Source: CAYWNA01 sp964459305
Lineage (GTDB): Bacteria > Planctomycetota > Planctomycetia > Pirellulales > Pirellulaceae
Length of the DNA: 64,000 bases
Assembly (NCBI GenBank): GCA_964459305.1
Contig: CAYWNA010000039.1
Span: forward strand, 3,446-67,445
Reading direction: 5' to 3'
The position numbers and the translations under genes were made by a program. The notes under the pieces are model-generated. The model was not told where the DNA came from and searched no databases. It was given only the letters and a program-made list of their open reading frames with translations. Numbering within the stretch: the stretch's first letter is position 1; every line of letters begins with the position of its first letter. Shown here piece by piece: positions 26,099 through 33,895 of the stretch.

Positions 26099-26129
26099 GG
26101 CCCGTTCCTCGGAGGACGGGCTTTTTTAT
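26099..26129 (+). terminator. Terminator of the cob operon riboswitch
   Basis: GCCCGT pairs with ACGGGC around TCCTCGGAGG, followed by six T. It is 15 nt before the first cobC start codon. Confidence 0.93.
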
Positions 26130-26144
26130 TGGGTGATGCGGGTC

Positions 26145-26756
26145 ATGGCCAGTCAATTGCTGCTCGTTCGGCACGCTGAGATTGCACCGCAATACGCCGG
26201 CCGTTATGTGGGCAGCACGGATGTGCCCGCGGAGCCGCACGGACTGCAGCAGGTCCGCAGGTTGGCAAGGCTGGTGGGATCCAGAAAACCAGGCCGGTGT
26301 TTCTGCAGCCCTCTGCTCCGTGCGCGTGAGACAGCCGAGGTGATCTGCGAATCAACGGGGCTTCGAGCGGAAATCGACAACGACCTGCGCGAGGTCGACT
26401 TTGGCCAATGGGAAGGCAAGACGTTCGACGAGATTGCCGCCGAAGACCCGGAAACCGTAGACCGATGGGCGGCATTCTCAGACGATTTCGCGTTTCCTGG
26501 CGGCGAATCGATTGGCGGTTTTCTGACCAGGATTTGCCGGGCCGCGCAGCGTTTGGCAGAAGATACGACCGATGTCGTCCTCGCGGTGACACATGCAGGC
26601 GTCATACGCGGAATGATCTGTCATTTTTTGGGGCTTCACTCTCGCCATTATCTATTGTTCGACGTCCGGCACGCCACCTGCACGACGATTGATCTTGTTG
26701 GCGGCAAGGGCGTGTTGCGCGGACTGAACGAGCAATGCGTTCCAGAGAGGATGTGA
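26145..26756 (+). CDS. cobC: Alpha-ribazole phosphatase-like histidine phosphatase (203 aa)
   Basis: The N-terminus LLLVRHAEI (Arg-His at residues 9-10) is the catalytic RHG-type motif of the phosphoglycerate-mutase-like histidine phosphatases. The later LREVDFGQWEGKTFDEI and VVLAVTHAGVIRGMI segments, with the second catalytic His, fit the CobC branch, which removes the phosphate of alpha-ribazole 5'-phosphate during lower-ligand assembly. It heads the riboswitch-controlled operon, one base before cobU. In-frame ATGs at 26136 and 26145 are both possible. The upstream open frame runs through the riboswitch and is not coding. Confidence 0.88.
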   Translation: MASQLLLVRHAEIAPQYAGRYVGSTDVPAEPHGLQQVRRLARLVGSRKPGRCFCSPLLRARETAEVICESTGLRAEIDNDLREVDFGQWEGKTFDEIAAEDPETVDRWAAFSDDFAFPGGESIGGFLTRICRAAQRLAEDTTDVVLAVTHAGVIRGMICHFLGLHSRHYLLFDVRHATCTTIDLVGGKGVLRGLNEQCVPERM

Positions 26757-26757
26757 G

Positions 26758-27297
26758 ATGGCCCGAATTCTCCTCGTCACTGGCGGAGCTCGAAGCGGCA
26801 AGAGCTTTTTCGCGCAGAAACTGGCCGAGTCGGTCCCAGGCCGGCGAGCGTACGTTGCGACGTGCGAACCCGGCGATGAGGAAATGCGGGAACGCATCCG
26901 CAAGCACCGACAGGCTCGCGCCGGCAGTGAATGGGATACCATTGAGGAACCGGTTCATCTGGCCGCCGCGCTGTCCGGCGCCACGAATTACGACGTTGTA
27001 CTGGTCGACTGCCTGACGCTGTGGGTGTCCAACCTGATGCATGAACCAGGTCGAAACGTTGCGGATGTGAATGAAGAATACATGGAAACGCACTGTCAGG
27101 AAGTTCTGGCCGCGTGCAACGCGCATCCCGGCACCCTTGTTCTTGTGACCAACGAAGTTGGCATGGGGATTGTGCCGGAAAACGCCCTGGCCCGCTTGTA
27201 CCGAGACCTGATCGGGCGATGCAATCAAATCATCGCCGCGGCGGCCGACGGCGTTACGCTGTTGTCGTGCGGAATTCCCATTGCGTTGAAAGGCTAG
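26758..27297 (+). CDS. cobU: Bifunctional adenosylcobinamide kinase/guanylyltransferase (179 aa)
   Basis: The P-loop GGARSGKS (residues 9-16) opens the protein, and VLVDCLTLWVSNL and VTNEVGMGIVPEN are the conserved blocks of CobU/CobP. The enzyme phosphorylates adenosylcobinamide and then forms AdoCbi-GDP, so it serves salvage as well as late synthesis. Length is normal for the family. It lies one base after cobC and 3 bp before cobT. Confidence 0.95.
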   Translation: MARILLVTGGARSGKSFFAQKLAESVPGRRAYVATCEPGDEEMRERIRKHRQARAGSEWDTIEEPVHLAAALSGATNYDVVLVDCLTLWVSNLMHEPGRNVADVNEEYMETHCQEVLAACNAHPGTLVLVTNEVGMGIVPENALARLYRDLIGRCNQIIAAAADGVTLLSCGIPIALKG

Positions 27298-27300
27298 AAC

Positions 27301-28365
27301 GTGGACCTACTGGAACGGACCATTGGCAATATTTCGCGGCAGGACCAGGCGGCCAGGGCAAAGGCGAAGGCTCACCTGGAACAATTGATCATGCCCCATT
27401 GGGCCTTAGGCCGCCTTATGGATTTGGCGGTTGATCTGGCCGGGATGACCGGCTCGCTACAGCCGCGTGTAGCCCGGAAAACCGTCGTGACCATGGCGGG
27501 CGACCACGGTGTGGTTGCCGAAGGCGTCAGTAAGTACCCGCAGGAAGTAACGGCGCAGATGGTCTCCGGCTTCCTCAGCGGTCGCGCAGGAATCAACGCG
27601 TTGGCCCGATTGAACGGTGCCCAGGTTGTCGTTGTCGACATGGGCGTGGCCGCCGACTTGGGCCCTTTGGCCGCCGCCGGCAAAGTAATCTCAAAGCGTA
27701 TCGCCGATGGCACACAGAACATGGCTGCAGGGCCGGCCATGTCCCGCCAGCAGGCGGTTCGCGCCGTTGAGGCTGGTATCCAGGTTGCTGAGGAGCTAGA
27801 TGAGTCGGTTGACATTTTCGGCGCCGGCGATATGGGCATCGGCAATACGACGCCCAGCGCGGCGATTGCGTCTGTGATTACCGGGGCCGCGGTTGCTGAA
27901 GCGACCGGTCGCGGCACGGGTATCGACGATCGGCAATTGGAGCAGAAGATCGCGGTGATCCAACGGGCTCTGAAAATAAACTCGCCGGATCCTGAAGACG
28001 GGTTGGATGTATTGAGCAAGGTTGGCGGTTTCGAGATTGGCGGGATCGCCGGCCTCATCCTGGCGGCGGCAGCGCGACGAAAGCCAATTCTCGTCGACGG
28101 CTTCATCTCCACAGCCGGAGCCCTGATCGCCCACGCTTTGGCGCCTGCGGCTGCCGAATACATCGTCGCGGCACATCGCAGCACGGAAAACGGACACAAG
28201 CTGATGCAGCAGCACCTTGGCAAGGAGCCGCTGCTGGATTTAGGGATGCGACTGGGCGAGGGGACCGGCGCGGCGCTGGCGATGAACCTGGTCGAAGCGG
28301 CGGCCCGCATCCTAACCGACGTGGCCACGTTCGAAGAGGCATCGGTATCGAGGGCGGAATCATGA
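27301..28365 (+). CDS. cobT: Nicotinate-nucleotide:dimethylbenzimidazole phosphoribosyltransferase (354 aa)
   Basis: A GTG start is 3 bp after cobU. The protein has VTMAGDHGVVAEGVSKYPQEVT and GDMGIGNTTPSAAI, both diagnostic of CobT, and the catalytic-Glu block MRLGEGTGAALAM near the C-terminus. It activates the lower-ligand base to alpha-ribazole phosphate, the substrate dephosphorylated by CobC or used by CobS. Length fits the family. Confidence 0.96.
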   Translation: MDLLERTIGNISRQDQAARAKAKAHLEQLIMPHWALGRLMDLAVDLAGMTGSLQPRVARKTVVTMAGDHGVVAEGVSKYPQEVTAQMVSGFLSGRAGINALARLNGAQVVVVDMGVAADLGPLAAAGKVISKRIADGTQNMAAGPAMSRQQAVRAVEAGIQVAEELDESVDIFGAGDMGIGNTTPSAAIASVITGAAVAEATGRGTGIDDRQLEQKIAVIQRALKINSPDPEDGLDVLSKVGGFEIGGIAGLILAAAARRKPILVDGFISTAGALIAHALAPAAAEYIVAAHRSTENGHKLMQQHLGKEPLLDLGMRLGEGTGAALAMNLVEAAARILTDVATFEEASVSRAES

Positions 28366-29177
28366 GGGGACTGCTGGCGGCCGTGCGATTCCTCACCATT
28401 CTGCCGATACCGGGCGGATACGGTGCCGAGGAAACGGAGCTGGCTCGCAGTGTGCCATTCTTTCCGGTTGTGGGACTACTGCTCGGTGCTCTGGCGGCCT
28501 CGGTCGCGTGGGCCGCTTGCCTGGTGGCACCGCCGATGGTGGTCGCAGCGGTGGTCGTGGTCGTACTTCTCAGCGTCTCTGGCGGGTTGCACCTGGACGG
28601 CCTTTGCGACACGGCCGATGGTTTGCTCAGTGCCCGACCGAGAACGCGGGCCTTGGAGATCATGAAGGACAGCCACATCGGGACAATGGGAGTGATGGCA
28701 GCCGTTTGCGTGATTCTCATGAAATTCGCCTCGCTGGCATCATTGCAGCCCGAATGCCTCTGGCCGGTGGTCTTCTTGATGCCGGTGGCTGGTCGATGCG
28801 CGATGGTCGTGCACATGGCCGTGTTACCGTACGTCCGGTCGGACGGATTAGGGTCCGTGTTTTACACCAACCGCCGGTACCTGGCAGCAATTGAGGCTGT
28901 GGCAATTCTGTTCGCGGCGTGTTGGCTGACGTTCGGGGCCGAAGGATGTGTCGTCGCAGGCATCTCGATTGCCGTCGTGCTCCTGCTGGCTGTCTACTTC
29001 CGCTGCAAGATCGGCGGTGCGACGGGTGACACCTTCGGCGCCACCTGCGAGATCGTTGAAACCGTGCCGCCATTGACCTTGGTTTTGTGGCCATTGCCTG
29101 TAGTCAGGTTCGACGTGATGGAAATACACGGCGGAAATCTGAGAGAACTGGTCGAGTGCCTTTGGAGGACCGTTTGA
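28362..29177 (+). CDS. cobS: Adenosylcobinamide-GDP ribazoletransferase (271 aa)
   Basis: The start overlaps the cobT stop (ATGA), a sign of translational coupling. The protein is an integral membrane enzyme: RFLTILPIPG at the N-terminus, then GGLHLDGLCDTADGL with the conserved Asp residues, and DSHIGTMGV. It joins AdoCbi-GDP to alpha-ribazole to give adenosylcobalamin (phosphate). With CobU, CobT and CobC it completes nucleotide-loop assembly. No corrin-ring genes are in the window, so the cluster reads as salvage. Confidence 0.95.
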   Translation: MRGLLAAVRFLTILPIPGGYGAEETELARSVPFFPVVGLLLGALAASVAWAACLVAPPMVVAAVVVVVLLSVSGGLHLDGLCDTADGLLSARPRTRALEIMKDSHIGTMGVMAAVCVILMKFASLASLQPECLWPVVFLMPVAGRCAMVVHMAVLPYVRSDGLGSVFYTNRRYLAAIEAVAILFAACWLTFGAEGCVVAGISIAVVLLLAVYFRCKIGGATGDTFGATCEIVETVPPLTLVLWPLPVVRFDVMEIHGGNLRELVECLWRTV

Positions 29178-29180
29178 GCG

Positions 29181-30113
29181 ATGAGACGCGTTGCGTATAC
29201 TACCGCGGCCATCCTAGCAGTCGCCCTGATCATCGCCGTGTGTCTGCGCGGCAGGTGGGTGCCTCAGGAAGACGCCGAGGCGAGCCGATTGCGGGTCGTG
29301 TCCATTGCGCCAAGCGTAACCGAGATGCTCTTTGCGCTGGGAGTCGGTGACTGCGTTATCGGCGTGACCGACCGTTGCGACTATCCGCCTGAGGCAAGAG
29401 ACGTCGAATCCGTCGGCGGGTTTGGTGCGCCTAGCATGGAGAAACTGCTGGCGCTTTCGCCCGACTTGGTCATCGGGACGGGCATCCAGCGCAGCGACGT
29501 GACCGAGGCCCTGCGAAATTCCGGGATTCGAATGCTCTGGATCAAAACGGACAACTTCTCGGAGATGTTTGAGACGCTGCGAAGAATCGGCAGGGAGGTC
29601 GGCAAAGCGAAGCAGGCCGAAGACGTCGCGGCCGCCATGCAGGCGGAACTCGACGCCGTCGCCGAAAAGCACCAAGGTATCCCCGTCGACCAGCGTCCAC
29701 GGGTCTTCGTCGAGGTCTGGCACGACCCGATCACCACGGCAGGCCGTGGATCTTTCGTCGACGAGGTAATTACCTGGGCTGGCGGGGTCAACGTGGCTCA
29801 TGATCTCGAATCGGGCTATCCCACGGTGAATCCCGAAAAAGTGGTCGAGTGGAACCCAAATGTGATCTTACTGGGCTATATGAATCAGCAAGGAATGAAA
29901 GAGGCGTTGGCCAATCGCATTGGCTGGGGCGACCTCGACGCCGTTCGATCGGGCGGCATCATCAACGACATTTCGTCCGATTTGTTGTTGCGGCCCGGGC
30001 CGCGGCTGATCGACGGAGTCAAGGCGCTCAACCGGAGGCTTTACGGCGCACCCGCGGACGAAACCGGTCAGAAGCCGGAACCGTCGCAGAAAGGGATCTC
30101 GAAATCACGGTAG
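29181..30113 (+). CDS. btuF: Cobalamin-binding periplasmic protein, membrane-anchored (310 aa)
   Basis: An N-terminal membrane anchor (residues 5-22) precedes a class III periplasmic binding protein: VVSIAPSVTEMLFALG, GVTDRCDYPPEA, SVGGFGAPSMEKLLALSPDLVI, then a long helix and VFVEVWHDPI. This is the BtuF pattern, and the cob operon context supports corrinoid as ligand. It lies 3 bp after cobS. The last about 12 codons and the stop come from a palindromic insertion: 21 bp including GCGGACGAAACCGG recur after the insert, where the original TAA stop still sits. Confidence 0.85.
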   Translation: MRRVAYTTAAILAVALIIAVCLRGRWVPQEDAEASRLRVVSIAPSVTEMLFALGVGDCVIGVTDRCDYPPEARDVESVGGFGAPSMEKLLALSPDLVIGTGIQRSDVTEALRNSGIRMLWIKTDNFSEMFETLRRIGREVGKAKQAEDVAAAMQAELDAVAEKHQGIPVDQRPRVFVEVWHDPITTAGRGSFVDEVITWAGGVNVAHDLESGYPTVNPEKVVEWNPNVILLGYMNQQGMKEALANRIGWGDLDAVRSGGIINDISSDLLLRPGPRLIDGVKALNRRLYGAPADETGQKPEPSQKGISKSR

Positions 30114-30198
30114 CCGAAGTCGCCAGACTTTGGATGCTCGGTGCAAAAGAAACCGAACTCTGGCGAGTTCGGCTACAGCGGACGAAACCGGTCAGAAG
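30054..30198. repeat. Palindromic element (family B) with 21-bp flanking duplication, between btuF and btuC
   Basis: A 21-bp sequence starting GCGGACGAAACCGGTCAGAA occurs at 30054-30074 and again at 30178-30198. Between them is an inverted repeat with arms GTAGCCGAAGTCGCCAGACT (30110) and CTCTGGCGAGTTCGGCTAC (to 30176). The arrangement is that of an insertion with target duplication. The element changed the end of btuF. Another family B copy is at 44565-44630. Confidence 0.85.
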
Positions 30199-30219
30199 TA
30201 AGGCAGGCGGACGAAAAAG

Positions 30220-31197
30220 ATGCGTGGCAGGAGCAATGGGCTGATCTTCGGCGGACTCCTGGTGGGGCTCGTTGGCGCGTGTGCCCTATCCATGTTTTCC
30301 GGAGCCGTGAGCGTCCCAGCGACCGAGATGCTGTGGCCTTGGTCGGGAATCGTCCAGATGCGTGTTGCGCGGATTCTGTTGGCGATCGTTGCCGGGGCTG
30401 GGCTATCGGTTTCGGGTGTGGTGTTTCAGGCCCTGTTCAGAAATCCGTTGGCCGAACCGTACGTGCTGGGCGTGTCTTCGGGTGCAGGGCTTGGGGCCGT
30501 GGCGGTCATTTTCTTGAATCTCGCGGCGCACACTTGGACACTACCGGCAATGGCCTTCGTCGGCGCGCTGGGCACCATTTTTCTCGTGTACGCCTTGGCT
30601 CGCGATTCGACCGGGGCAACCCCGGTCCACACTTTGCTGCTGTCCGGGGTCATGGTCAACGCCGTTTTGGGCAGTGTGCTGATGTTTCTTGTGTCTCTAT
30701 CGTCGTCGGACAAACTGCATAACGTGATATGGTGGCTGCTGGGTAACCTGCAAATCTTCGATTGGGGCCTGCTGCGAGCAGCCGCGACCGTGGTCGGAGT
30801 TGGATTTGCATTTACCATCGTGCTTTCCCGCGATCTGAACGTCATAACCTTGGGCGAGGAACCTGCGGCTCACCTCGGTCTGAACGTGGAATTGACAAAG
30901 ATGCTGTTTCTTCTGCTGGCCTCGCTGATGACCGGGGCCACTGTGGCGGCCTGCGGTCTGATAGGCTTTGTCGGATTGATCGTGCCCCACTCGGTCCGTC
31001 TGGCTATCGGTCCCGATCATCGGCGTCTCGTTCCAGCCTCGGCATTGGCGGGCGCCGTGTTTCTTGTTTTGGCGGACAGTTTGGCTCGATCGGTGATTGC
31101 TCCCACGGAGATACCCATCGGTGTAGTGACCGCGCTGCTGGGCGGACCATTCTTCTTCTTCCTCTTGCGTCGCAGAAAGCGGGCTTCGTGGGGGTGA
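30220..31197 (+). CDS. btuC: FecCD/BtuC-family ABC transporter permease (325 aa)
   Basis: A polytopic protein of normal length, with RVARILLAIVAGAGLSVSGVVFQALFRNPLAEPYVLGVSSGAGLGA near the N-terminus and GLIGFVGLIVPHSVRLAIGPDHRRLVPAS near the C-terminus, both conserved in BtuC/FecD permeases. The latter region contacts the ATPase. It carries corrinoid across the inner membrane with the BtuF- and BtuD-like neighbours. The stop is 2 bp before the btuD start. A siderophore permease is the main alternative, but the operon favours cobalamin. Confidence 0.88.
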   Translation: MRGRSNGLIFGGLLVGLVGACALSMFSGAVSVPATEMLWPWSGIVQMRVARILLAIVAGAGLSVSGVVFQALFRNPLAEPYVLGVSSGAGLGAVAVIFLNLAAHTWTLPAMAFVGALGTIFLVYALARDSTGATPVHTLLLSGVMVNAVLGSVLMFLVSLSSSDKLHNVIWWLLGNLQIFDWGLLRAAATVVGVGFAFTIVLSRDLNVITLGEEPAAHLGLNVELTKMLFLLLASLMTGATVAACGLIGFVGLIVPHSVRLAIGPDHRRLVPASALAGAVFLVLADSLARSVIAPTEIPIGVVTALLGGPFFFFLLRRRKRASWG

Positions 31198-31199
31198 AT

Positions 31200-31991
31200 A
31201 TGATCTCGATTGAGAATGTCGTCGCGGGTTACGGCAAGAAGGTCGTGCTGCAGGACGTCAGCGTGACAGCAGACGCCGGGGAATTCTTGGGCCTGATCGG
31301 ACCGAACGGATCGGGGAAGACGACCCTATTGCGAGTTGTCAGTGGGGTGCTGCCTCCAGAAAAGGGACGGGTTCTGCTGCGGGATACCAACCTGCAGGAC
31401 ATCGGCCGGCGGGAACTTGCCAGGACCATGGCCTTCCTGCCGCAGGACTTGGCAGTAGACTTTTCGTTCACGGTTCGCGAGGTGGTTCTGATGGGACGAT
31501 CCCCTCATCTGTCAAGGATCAGCTACGAAAAGCGGAAAGACGTGGAAATCGCGGAACGGGCGATGGAGTTGACCGGTGTGGAGCATCTAGCGGATCAGAT
31601 CATTACCGAGATCAGCGGCGGCGAACGTCAGAGGGTATTCATCGCCATGTGCTTGGCCCAGGAGCCCACACTGCTTGTACTGGACGAGCCAACCAATCAT
31701 CTAGACATCGCCCATCAACTGGCCGCCCTCGATTTGATCCAGAGGCTCAACCGTCAGACCGGTATGACTGTAGTCAGCGTGTTTCATGATCTCAATCTGG
31801 CGGCCGAGTACTGCCAACGACTGGTCGTTCTGGACCGCGGCCGGGTAGCCGCCGTCGGTACGCCCGAGGACGTACTCACGACCGACATGATCCTCCAAGT
31901 GTACGGTGTAAAAGTATTCGCCGAACAGAATCGCATCTCGGAAAAGCCACACATCATGGTCGCGGCCGGCATGAATCATTTCGGAGAATGA
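31200..31991 (+). CDS. btuD: ABC transporter ATP-binding protein, BtuD/FepC-like (263 aa)
   Basis: Walker A GPNGSGKT (residues 34-41), Q-loop FLPQDL, signature ISGGERQRV, Walker B LLVLDEPTNHLD and switch FHDLNLAAEY are intact. The ATG at 31200 lies 2 bp after btuC, so translation is coupled. It powers BtuF/BtuC-dependent uptake. Last gene of the riboswitch operon. Confidence 0.9.
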   Translation: MISIENVVAGYGKKVVLQDVSVTADAGEFLGLIGPNGSGKTTLLRVVSGVLPPEKGRVLLRDTNLQDIGRRELARTMAFLPQDLAVDFSFTVREVVLMGRSPHLSRISYEKRKDVEIAERAMELTGVEHLADQIITEISGGERQRVFIAMCLAQEPTLLVLDEPTNHLDIAHQLAALDLIQRLNRQTGMTVVSVFHDLNLAAEYCQRLVVLDRGRVAAVGTPEDVLTTDMILQVYGVKVFAEQNRISEKPHIMVAAGMNHFGE

Positions 31992-32296
31992 GGGAGTGCC
32001 GAAGGCACGGTCCTATGCCAGCCCAGGGTGCAGCGACGTGAGTCCCCGAACGTCGCGCAACCCTGGGGATGAGTTGGGATACGACCAAAAACCCCCAACG
32101 GGCAACGCTGTGATTTTTTTGTTACGAAAGAACGGGGGTTCGGTTGTAGCTGGAGTCGCAAGACTTCAGACGCGTGGCCGCGGGCCCCCGAATTCTTGCG
32201 AATCCGGCTACATAAGTGCTTCACAGCGTTGCCAACGGGGCGGCGCTAACAATGTCGCCAACACTGACCTGACGCCTCCGCGAACGACATGAGTCT
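31992..32296. other. Intergenic region of nested inverted repeats
   Basis: No gene. The first hairpin (about 32020-32070, CCAGCCCAGGGT and ACCCTGGGG arms) may end the cob/btu operon. It is followed by the terminal-inverted-repeat structure at 32101-32233. Confidence 0.55.
32101..32233. repeat. MITE-like element with 13-bp terminal inverted repeats
   Basis: GGCAACGCTGTGA (32101-32113) and TCACAGCGTTGCC (32221-32233) are exact inverted repeats. They enclose about 107 bp that itself contains a smaller inverted repeat (GGGGGTTCG and CCCCCGAATTC arms) and a divergent relative of the family B arm (CCGGCTAC). Confidence 0.7.
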
Positions 32297-32611
32297 TCAG
32301 TTCACTGCTTCCAGCGAATCTAATAACTCCGCCGCCTTCTGCCGTACCTGTTGATGATTGCCTTCTTTCTGGAGTCGCTCCACGTGCTCGCGGTACGTCT
32401 TTACGACCGAAGGGAAACGGCCGAGGTTCTCCAAGGCAGCGTACTGCATGCGGGGGTGTTCCGAGCGCAGCCCTTCAAGCATCATTCGTATCTCGGCGGG
32501 TGGTACGGCGGGCGTCTCGCGTCCCTCGGGCACGGTTGCCGCCGGCGGTTCGCTCGCCCCACACCCGACGAAAATCGACAAAACCAGCGAAGTGAGTATT
32601 CTACGAACCAT
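32297..32611 (-). CDS. Small lipoprotein with HEAT-like helices (104 aa)
   Basis: The ATG at 32611 follows GGGGGA. The N-terminus VRRILTSLVLSIFVGCG is a lipoprotein signal with Cys as the expected lipid site. A Pro-rich linker leads to a helical domain (LRSEHPRMQYAALENLGRFPSVV), which resembles one HEAT-type repeat. The start overlaps the end of the upstream DUF1559 gene by 11 nt, so translation is coupled, and both are under the cobalamin riboswitch(es) at 33490-33900. It may be the surface partner of the pseudopilin in corrinoid capture; this is inference. Confidence 0.8.
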   Translation of the reverse strand: MVRRILTSLVLSIFVGCGASEPPAATVPEGRETPAVPPAEIRMMLEGLRSEHPRMQYAALENLGRFPSVVKTYREHVERLQKEGNHQQVRQKAAELLDSLEAVN

Positions 32612-33464
32612 GAGATACAATCCCCCTTCCGTTCCACCACTTGTCAGCAGTCTCTTTGAGTGAATCCCACTCGCCGATGTCCGCGACGTCGTTCTCTTGG
32701 CGGATCTGCTGGATGGCAGCGGTCGTCCAGGGGCCCATTGGATTCATTGAGGGTTGGACGGCCCGGACGTTCCCGTCCAGAAACAAGACGTTGGCCACGC
32801 CCCTGTGTCGGAAATGCACCGAGGGGAACTGGCCGCTAGGCGGTTCGAGATGGAACGTTTCGACGACTTCTCCCGCTTGGTACGTGCCGTTCCAATCATC
32901 GAAATCATATACCGCGGCGGCATCAGCAAAAGCAATGGTTGTGTTTGTGGAGTTGAAGTAGTTCAGTCCGTGTGTGATCGGTCCCAGTAGGTTATTGGGA
33001 TTGCCGCTCATCCAGTCCGGCCGCACTCCTGGGCCGCAGTAGGCATAGTTGTATCCGTACCCGGCGGTCGCCGTGCCCCATCTCGCCTTGATACCCACGA
33101 AGTCCGGACATTGCATCACCTGCGTGTTTTGCTCCATGTAGGGCATGAGAAAGCCTTTGCGCCGGTCGATGGGGTCTTCGCCGGGAGCTAATGTTGCGGG
33201 GTCCTTGAGTTCGCCGAACCAATAGCGCCGCGGATAACCACCAAGCATCCAATTGTAGGTGGAGACCGGCATGAGCGACCCTCTCCACGTATCTGCATAC
33301 GAATGCAGGGCGATCCCGAGCTGCTTGAGGTTGCTGGCACACTGGGTCCGGCGGGCAGCGGCCCGGGACGATTGAATGGCAGGCAGGAGAAGTGCCACAA
33401 GAATGCCGATGATCGCAATGACCACCAGCAGTTCGACGAGCGTGAATGCTCCCTTTCGTTTCAT
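32601..33464 (-). CDS. DUF1559 pseudopilin-like protein under cobalamin riboswitch control (287 aa)
   Basis: MKRKGAFTLVELLVVIAIIG is a prepilin-type N-terminus; AARRTQCASNLKQLGIAL and HRGVANVLFLDGNVRAV are DUF1559 blocks. It is shorter than the 364-aa paralogue at 12759 and lacks the usual C-terminal YGVWGALG segment, ending instead in a helical tail. The ATG at 33464 has a GGA binding site just after a hairpin (33483-33514). The frame stays open upstream through the riboswitches, but that part is not protein-like. Riboswitch control suggests a role in corrinoid capture or B12-dependent metabolism, not general secretion. Confidence 0.92.
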   Translation of the reverse strand: MKRKGAFTLVELLVVIAIIGILVALLLPAIQSSRAAARRTQCASNLKQLGIALHSYADTWRGSLMPVSTYNWMLGGYPRRYWFGELKDPATLAPGEDPIDRRKGFLMPYMEQNTQVMQCPDFVGIKARWGTATAGYGYNYAYCGPGVRPDWMSGNPNNLLGPITHGLNYFNSTNTTIAFADAAAVYDFDDWNGTYQAGEVVETFHLEPPSGQFPSVHFRHRGVANVLFLDGNVRAVQPSMNPMGPWTTAAIQQIRQENDVADIGEWDSLKETADKWWNGRGIVSHGS

Positions 33465-33482
33465 AGCGAGGTTGTCCTTTTT

Positions 33483-33640
33483 CGGGTCGGCGTTTCGTCT
33501 GCGGTGCCGACCCGGGGACAACCACAGACGCCCGTCTCGGGGGTCTGAAAGGTGACGTAAGGGGTTCGGACTTTCACCGTTGCGGACCAGTCCCGGAATT
33601 CCACCGGAGTTCACCTGCAGCACATCGCTTACAAAGAACA
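33483..33640 (-). promoter_or_regulatory. Probable second (class II-like) cobalamin riboswitch, next to the DUF1559 start
   Basis: The minus strand reads ACTCCGGTGGAATTCCGGGA, then CCGCAACGGTGAAAGTCCGA, then AGACCCCCGAGACGGGCG. The first two blocks match the core of cobalamin aptamers with the ACGGTGA-AGTCCGA junction; the third is a weaker B12-box match. A 9-bp hairpin (CGGGTCGGC/GCCGACCCG) follows directly before the ribosome binding site and could be the expression platform. Confidence 0.62.
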
Positions 33641-33665
33641 CAATTGTGGTGCGGTTCTTCATAGG

Positions 33666-33690
33666 CGGCACTCCGCCCCTCGCGGAATGC
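33666..33690 (-). promoter_or_regulatory. Hairpin between the two riboswitches
   Basis: GCATTCCGC and GCGGAGTGC form a 9-bp stem (one wobble) around GAGGG on the minus strand, just after the first riboswitch. No T-run follows. Role unclear. Confidence 0.5.
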
Positions 33691-33699
33691 TTGCTATCG

Positions 33700-33895
33700 T
33701 GGGTTGGTAGGTCTTCTGACTCCCAGGCTTGGAATGCCTCGGCCTTCTCGCCGCCTTCAGACCTCCATCTCCCAGAGGAGGTCGCCGACGACAATGGCGA
33801 AAAGAAAAGGCACCCCTTTGCTGCCTAGTCACAGCGGCGGGGCCGTCCCGGATTCACACCGGAGTTCCCTGTTCGTCGGCCAATCCAGCCGGAAA
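33700..33895 (-). promoter_or_regulatory. Cobalamin riboswitch upstream of the DUF1559 gene
   Basis: The minus strand carries GGGAACTCCGGTGTGAATCC, then CCCCGCCGCTGTGACT, GCGAGAAGGCC, and the B12 box GGAGTCAGAAGACCTACC, in the order and spacing of the cobalamin aptamer. It lies 236 bp upstream of the DUF1559 start codon. Confidence 0.93.

Noticed and set aside
25911..26144. N-terminal extension of cobC through the riboswitch
   Set aside because: The segment is the cobalamin aptamer and terminator; protein similarity begins only at MASQLLLVRH.
33465..33794. 110-residue N-terminal extension of the DUF1559 protein
   Set aside because: It would translate the riboswitch region; the prepilin signal must be at the N-terminus, so the start is 33464.
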